From contig CALLZQ010000782.1 in assembly GCA_937858255.1 (NCBI GenBank), positions 1 through 7,032 of the forward strand: a DNA stretch of 7,032 nt. Reading direction: 5' to 3'. The number at the start of each line of letters is the position of its first letter. Position 1 is the first letter of the stretch. The stretch is from an uncultured Tabrizicola sp. (GTDB taxonomy: Bacteria; Pseudomonadota; Alphaproteobacteria; Rhodobacterales; Rhodobacteraceae). Shown here one piece after another: positions 4,578 to 7,032 of this stretch. The notes below the pieces were generated by a model, which worked only from the letters and a program-made list of their open reading frames with translations, searched no databases and was not told where the DNA came from. The position numbers were made by a program, and so were the translations under genes.

Positions 4578-7032
4578 TCATATCCACGGCGCACGCCGCA
4601 GGTCGAGTGTCATCGGGAACTCGGGATGTGGCTGTTCGGTTCCCGGGGTGTAATCGCCGGGCTGGTGGCCATGCGCCTGAAACCGCGCCAGACGCCGCGC
4701 CTCGGCCTCATAACCGTTGACGGGGAAGGTGTCGTAATTCCGCCCGCCCGGATGGGCGACGTGATAGACACAGCCCCCCACGGCCCGGCCGGTCCAGTCG
4801 TCATAGATGTCAAAGGTTAGCGGCGCATTGACCGGCAAGACCGGATGCAGTGCCGCTGCTGGCTGCCATGCCTTGAAGCGAACACCGCCTACGGATTCGC
4901 CCGAAGTTCCCGTCCGGATCAGGGGCACGGGCCGTCGGTTGCACATTACGCGGAATCTGCCCGGTGTCAGCGTGGTCATCCGCAGTTGCAGCCGTTCGAC
5001 CGAACTGTCGGTATAACGCACCGTGCCACCGATCGCCCCGGTTTCGCCCAGCACATGCCAGGGCTCCAGCGCCTGTTTCAACTCCAGATGCACCCGCCCG
5101 AAATCGCCCGCGACCTCGACCTGCCCGCAGAAGGGGAAACGGAACTCTTCCTGCGCGCGGTACCATTCGGGATCGAGGCGGAAACCATGCGAGGCCAGAT
5201 CGCCGAGCAGCGACAGGAAATCCTGCCAGATGAAATGCGGCAGCATCATCCGGTCATGCAGCACCGTCCCCCAGCGCACCGGCCGGCCCCGGACAGGCAC
5301 GGCGGCACAGCGGGCAATGATCGCCCGGATCAGGAGTTGCTGGGCAAGGTTCATGCGCGGATGGGGGGGCATCTCGAACCCGCGAAACTCGACCAGCCCC
5401 AGCCGCCCGGTCGGGCCATCGGGGGAATAGAGCTTGTCGATGCAGATCTCGGCCCGATGCGTGTTGCCGGTGACATCAATCAGGATGTTGCGCAACAGCC
5501 GGTCCACCAGCCACGGCGGTGGCAGGGGGCCACCCGAGACCGGATCGCCGATCTGGGACAGGGCGATTTCCAGCTCATACAGGCTGTCGTGCCGTGCCTC
5601 GTCGATCCGCGGCGCCTGGGAGGTCGGGCCGATGAACAGCCCCGAGAACAGGTAGGACAGCGACGGATGGCGCTGCCAGATCAGGATCAGCGATTTGAGC
5701 AGATCTGGCCGGCGCAGAAAGGGGCTGTCCTCCATCGTCGCGCCGCCAACGACGACATGGTTGCCGCCCCCGGTGCCGGTGTGGCGCCCGTCGATCATGA
5801 ACTTGTCGGCGCCGAGGCGGCATTGCCGCGCCTCATCGTAAATCGCTTCGGTGGTGGCCACGCAATCCTCCCAGCTATGGGCGGGGTGGATGTTCACCTC
5901 GATCACCCCGGGGTCGGGGGCGACGCGGATCACATTCAGGCGCGGGTCGTTTGGCGGGGCATAGCCCTCGATATGGATCGGCAGACCCAGATCCGCCGCC
6001 GTCGCCTCGGCGGTGGCGAGCAGTTCAAGGTAATCCTCCAGCGTCTCGCAGGGCGGCATAAACAGGCACAGCCGCCCGTCACGCGGCTCGATGGCGATGG
6101 CGGTGCGCACCCAGCCCTGGGCGGGATCGGTTCCCTCTTGCGGCACTATTGTCTGGCGACGAGAGGCCTCGGCGCGGCTGGTCGCGGGCTGATCGTGATC
6201 CGCGCTGACCGGGGGTTGCATCGCCGCCTGCTCGGCGGCCTCTTGCGCCAGCCGGTCGATCTCTGCCTGCACCTCGGCATGGCGGGCTGCGAGGCTGGCA
6301 TGGTAGTCGGGCAGAGGCGCACGCGGCGCCGCCGGGTCGGCGGCATAGGTATAGGGATATTGCGCCGGCGGAATATAGGGCAGCCCCGCCAGCGGCAGAC
6401 GAAAGCCCACCGGACTGTCCCCCGGGATCAGGAACAGATGGCCCCGGCGCGGGCGCCACATCTCGGACCGCCAGCGCGGGGCCGAGGCCCCGGCCTGCCA
6501 GCGCTGGATCGGCAGGATGAAACCCGAAGGCTCGGTCAGACCGCGCGAAAACACCCGGGCAAAGCGCGACCGCTCCTCGGGGTCTTTCAGCCGGGAATTT
6601 TCCGGGGTGACATTGGGCGGCAGGTTCGCCTCTTTCAAAATCCATTCTGCCGGGTCTTCATAGGCCGCTTGCGCGTGGTCGCCGGAAATCCCCAGCTTTT
6701 CGGCAAAGGTTGCCATGAATTCATGGGCCTGATCGGCGGTTGCGGCATGATCCACCGCCTCGCGCGCGACCAGTTCGGGGTTTTTCCAGACCGGCAGCCC
6801 GTCGCGCCGCCAGTAGAGCGAAAAGGTCCAGCGCGGCAGGCTCTCACCCGGGTACCACTTGCCCTGGCCGTAATGCAGGAAGCCGCCGGGGGCAAAACGG
6901 GTGCGCAGGCGGCGGATCAACTGATCGGCCAGATCGCGTTTCATCGGGCCGACAGCGGCGGTGTTCCATTCCTCGCCCTGAAAATCGTCGATCGACACAA
7001 AGGTCGGCTCGCCCCCCATGGTCAGGCGCAGG
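4578..7032 (-). CDS. DUF2126 putative amidoligase (large transglutaminase/amidoligase protein), 5' end outside the window
   Basis: An open frame enters from the right edge and yields 817 residues to the TGA at 4580-4578. Its first visible residues, [16 protein letters not shown], are the conserved entry to DUF2126, so the ATG at 7019 is internal and not the start. Family members run to about 1,100 residues (Rv2566 has 1,140), the missing N-terminus being a transglutaminase domain. Counting from the Met at 7019, landmarks are [20 protein letters not shown] (45-64), [20 protein letters not shown] (196-215), [16 protein letters not shown] (371-386), [17 protein letters not shown] (410-426), [20 protein letters not shown] (457-476) and [20 protein letters not shown] (543-562). 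Residues about 228-300 are a variable Ala/Gln/Glu-rich linker with a helical stretch. DUF2126 has been proposed to be an amidoligase with a glutamine-synthetase-like fold; its reaction is not established. It is upstream of the ATP-grasp gene, and the operon promoter must lie beyond the window. Confidence 0.95.
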   Translation of the reverse strand, partial: LRLTMGGEPTFVSIDDFQGEEWNTAAVGPMKRDLADQLIRRLRTRFAPGGFLHYGQGKWYPGESLPRWTFSLYWRRDGLPVWKNPELVAREAVDHAATADQAHEFMATFAEKLGISGDHAQAAYEDPAEWILKEANLPPNVTPENSRLKDPEERSRFARVFSRGLTEPSGFILPIQRWQAGASAPRWRSEMWRPRRGHLFLIPGDSPVGFRLPLAGLPYIPPAQYPYTYAADPAAPRAPLPDYHASLAARHAEVQAEIDRLAQEAAEQAAMQPPVSADHDQPATSRAEASRRQTIVPQEGTDPAQGWVRTAIAIEPRDGRLCLFMPPCETLEDYLELLATAEATAADLGLPIHIEGYAPPNDPRLNVIRVAPDPGVIEVNIHPAHSWEDCVATTEAIYDEARQCRLGADKFMIDGRHTGTGGGNHVVVGGATMEDSPFLRRPDLLKSLILIWQRHPSLSYLFSGLFIGPTSQAPRIDEARHDSLYELEIALSQIGDPVSGGPLPPPWLVDRLLRNILIDVTGNTHRAEICIDKLYSPDGPTGRLGLVEFRGFEMPPHPRMNLAQQLLIRAIIARCAAVPVRGRPVRWGTVLHDRMMLPHFIWQDFLSLLGDLASHGFRLDPEWYRAQEEFRFPFCGQVEVAGDFGRVHLELKQALEPWHVLGETGAIGGTVRYTDSSVERLQLRMTTLTPGRFRVMCNRRPVPLIRTGTSGESVGGVRFKAWQPAAALHPVLPVNAPLTFDIYDDWTGRAVGGCVYHVAHPGGRNYDTFPVNGYEAEARRLARFQAHGHQPGDYTPGTEQPHPEFPMTLDLRRAPWI

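Noticed and set aside
4592..4594. Upstream ATG as the start of the ATP-grasp gene
   Set aside because: It would overlap the DUF2126 coding end by 17 bases and add a nine-residue leader without family support; the ATG at 4567 fits the operon spacing better.
3311..4720. Plus-strand open frame of 469 codons opposite the ATP-grasp gene
   Set aside because: The sequence resembles a back-translation of an antisense strand (Arg/Gln/Pro/His-rich, no domain), and the minus-strand ATP-grasp motifs are unmistakable.
7017..7019. ATG as the start of the DUF2126 gene
   Set aside because: The frame stays open to the window edge and the preceding residues LRLT fit the family; the motif is internal in proteins of about 1,100 residues.

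Overview
The window is GC-rich DNA, roughly two thirds G+C by eye, from what looks like an alphaproteobacterium. The codon use, protein style and gene content suggest Rhodobacterales, and a Paracoccus- or Rhodobacter-like genome is the best guess; this is inference, since no rRNA or other marker is present. All credible genes lie on the minus strand and are packed almost end to end. The window opens and closes inside genes. I see no tRNA, rRNA, CRISPR array, insertion sequence or phage gene.

Reading in the direction of transcription (right to left): (1) the C-terminal three quarters of a large DUF2126 putative amidoligase (7032-4578, 5' end outside the window); (2) a circularly permuted ATP-grasp protein (4567-3212); (3) an alpha-E (DUF403) reading frame (3269-2151); (4) a bacterial-type transglutaminase-like cysteine protease (2147-1236); (5) a 140-base gap carrying a degenerate 10-11 bp repeat; (6) pxpA, 5-oxoprolinase subunit A (1095-307); (7) the first 103 codons of pxpB, starting at a GTG that overlaps the pxpA stop (310-1, running off the window).

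Genes 1-4 form a recognised but functionally obscure cassette: amidoligase, ATP-grasp, alpha-E and transglutaminase. The same set occurs around Rv2566, Rv2567 and Rv2569c of Mycobacterium tuberculosis. From family knowledge it is predicted to make, attach or trim a peptide-like molecule through ATP-dependent amide bond formation and thiol-protease chemistry; no substrate is known to me. Genes 6-7 belong to 5-oxoproline (pyroglutamate) breakdown, which yields glutamate at the expense of ATP.

The most notable feature is a reading-frame break between genes 2 and 3. The ATP-grasp frame loses homology just after a run of eight C (minus strand, 3291-3284), and the missing C-terminal part of its domain continues in the alpha-E frame. 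One extra C would give a single 805-residue fusion (4567-2151), the architecture known for this family. The break is either a sequencing or assembly error, a real mutation, or a slippage or re-initiation site; the sequence offers both a CCCCCCC slippery heptamer and an ATGA stop/start overlap.
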